Assembly: GCA_964488675.1 (NCBI GenBank)
Contig: CAZAWA010000052.1
Location: forward strand, 1 to 15,475
DNA: 15,475 bases
Source of the DNA: QZKY01 sp964488675
GTDB taxonomy: Bacteria > Pseudomonadota > Gammaproteobacteria > Burkholderiales > Burkholderiaceae_D
Reading direction: 5' to 3'
The position numbers and the translations under genes were made by a program. Below, piece by piece: positions 14,852-15,475 of the stretch (position 1 is its first letter; the number at the start of each line of letters is the position of its first letter). The notes below the pieces were generated by a model. That model was not told the origin of the DNA. It ran no database searches and saw only the letters and a list, made by a program, of their open reading frames with translations.

Positions 14852-15000
14852 GATCTTTCTCCTGGCGGTTTCGTGTCCGGCAATCCATCTCGCGCCAGAA
14901 ACGATATCATTACACATTTCGCCGGTTTTGAAGGCGGCGTCGAGGCGGGAGGGCGTTCGAAACCACCCGCGTGCAACTCTTTCTTATCGGCAGGATACTT
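14852..15000. promoter_or_regulatory. Divergent promoter region between SDR and ETF-QO genes
   Basis: A 149-bp gap between two divergently read genes must hold both promoters. I could not identify convincing -35/-10 pairs or a clear operator palindrome on either strand. CGCC/GGCG arms around 14920-14940 form only a 4-bp stem. Confidence 0.4.
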
Positions 15001-15475
15001 ATGACGCAATACCAGGCCTCTGACATGGAACAAGATTTCGGTTCGCGCGAAGCAATGGAATATGACATCGTGATCGTCGGTGCCGGCCCCGCCGGACTTT
15101 CCGCCGCAATCCGGCTCAAACAAATGGCGGCCAAACAAGGCAACGATGTGTCAGTCTGCGTGCTGGAAAAAGGTGCCGAAATCGGCGCGCACATCCTGTC
15201 CGGCGCCATCGTCGATCCGCGCGCACTCGATGAGTTGTTCCCCGACTGGCAGCAGCGCGGCGCACCCCTGAGTGTTCCCGTCACTGAAGACCATTTCCTG
15301 TTTCTGTCGGAGACGAAATCGATCCGCACGCCCAACTGGATGCTGCCGCCGTGCTTTCACAATGATGGCAACTACATCGCTTCGCTTGGCAACCTGGCGC
15401 GCTGGCTGGGTGAGCAGGCCGAAGCGCTTGGCGTGGACATTTTCCCCGGCTTTGCCGCAGCCGAAGTGCTGTTCA
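15001..15475 (+). CDS. etfD: Electron transfer flavoprotein-ubiquinone oxidoreductase, 3' end cut off
   Basis: First 158 residues of ETF-QO, the membrane-associated FAD/4Fe-4S enzyme that passes electrons from the electron transfer flavoprotein (fed by acyl-CoA and other dehydrogenases) to ubiquinone. The FAD Rossmann motif DIVIVGAGPAGLSAA holds G27, G29 and G32. It is followed by VLEKGAEIGAHILSGAIVDP, PNWMLPPCFHNDGNYI and LGNLARWLGEQAEALGVDIF, all characteristic of the family. The rest, including the C-terminal iron-sulphur ligands, lies beyond the window. ATG at 15001 has AGGA 6 nt upstream; ATG at 15025 is an alternative, since the conserved region begins only at about residue 20. Divergent from the SDR-thioesterase pair, consistent with a beta-oxidation-related neighbourhood. 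Confidence 0.94.
   Translation, partial: MTQYQASDMEQDFGSREAMEYDIVIVGAGPAGLSAAIRLKQMAAKQGNDVSVCVLEKGAEIGAHILSGAIVDPRALDELFPDWQQRGAPLSVPVTEDHFLFLSETKSIRTPNWMLPPCFHNDGNYIASLGNLARWLGEQAEALGVDIFPGFAAAEVLF

Overview
The window looks like chromosomal DNA of a betaproteobacterium, probably Oxalobacteraceae (Herminiimonas/Janthinobacterium-like). This is inferred from moderate GC (estimated by eye), the rpsU-yqeY-dnaG-rpoD order, the Lys/Ala/Pro-rich RpoD N-terminus and the protein sequences; no search was run. Most genes are housekeeping, with one accessory-looking patch at about 7.98-9.92 kb.

Layout. (1) 1-1558: 3' part of a K+-independent H+-pumping pyrophosphatase (hppA) with an unusual Ala/Pro-rich tail, closed by a clean terminator. 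(2) 1713-2351: OmpA-domain glycine-zipper lipoprotein with its own terminator. (3) 2460-7980: macromolecular-synthesis cluster rpsU, yqeY, dnaG, rpoD, followed 12 nt later by tRNA-Ile2 (CAU, lysidine type) and one strong terminator. An internal promoter before rpoD is visible. (4) 7981-9921: a gene-poor gap, an ankyrin-repeat lipoprotein, a large palindrome with a 13-bp tandem duplication, and a short ORF, possibly a gene remnant, overlapping the end of terC. (5) 11534-9921, minus strand: a yybP-ykoY manganese riboswitch driving a UPF0016/GDT1 (MneA-like) Mn exporter and a TerC/YgdQ-family membrane protein, a compact manganese-detoxification operon. (6) 14851-11679, minus strand: SDR oxidoreductase, 4HBT thioesterase, a lipoprotein with a nitroreductase domain, and a D-threonine-aldolase-like PLP enzyme. 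(7) 15001-end, plus strand: start of electron-transfer-flavoprotein:ubiquinone oxidoreductase, divergent from the SDR.

How it fits together. The rpsU-rpoD block couples translation, replication priming and transcription. The rpoD mRNA probably runs into the tRNA, so RNase P would create the rpoD 3' end. The riboswitch operon should respond to excess Mn2+ by raising two membrane proteins of metal-export families. The SDR, thioesterase and ETF-QO fit acyl-CoA/fatty-acid metabolism feeding electrons to ubiquinone. No CRISPR array, complete insertion sequence or phage gene was seen. The least explained items are the ankyrin lipoprotein, the palindrome beside it, the anchored nitroreductase and the riboswitch expression platform.
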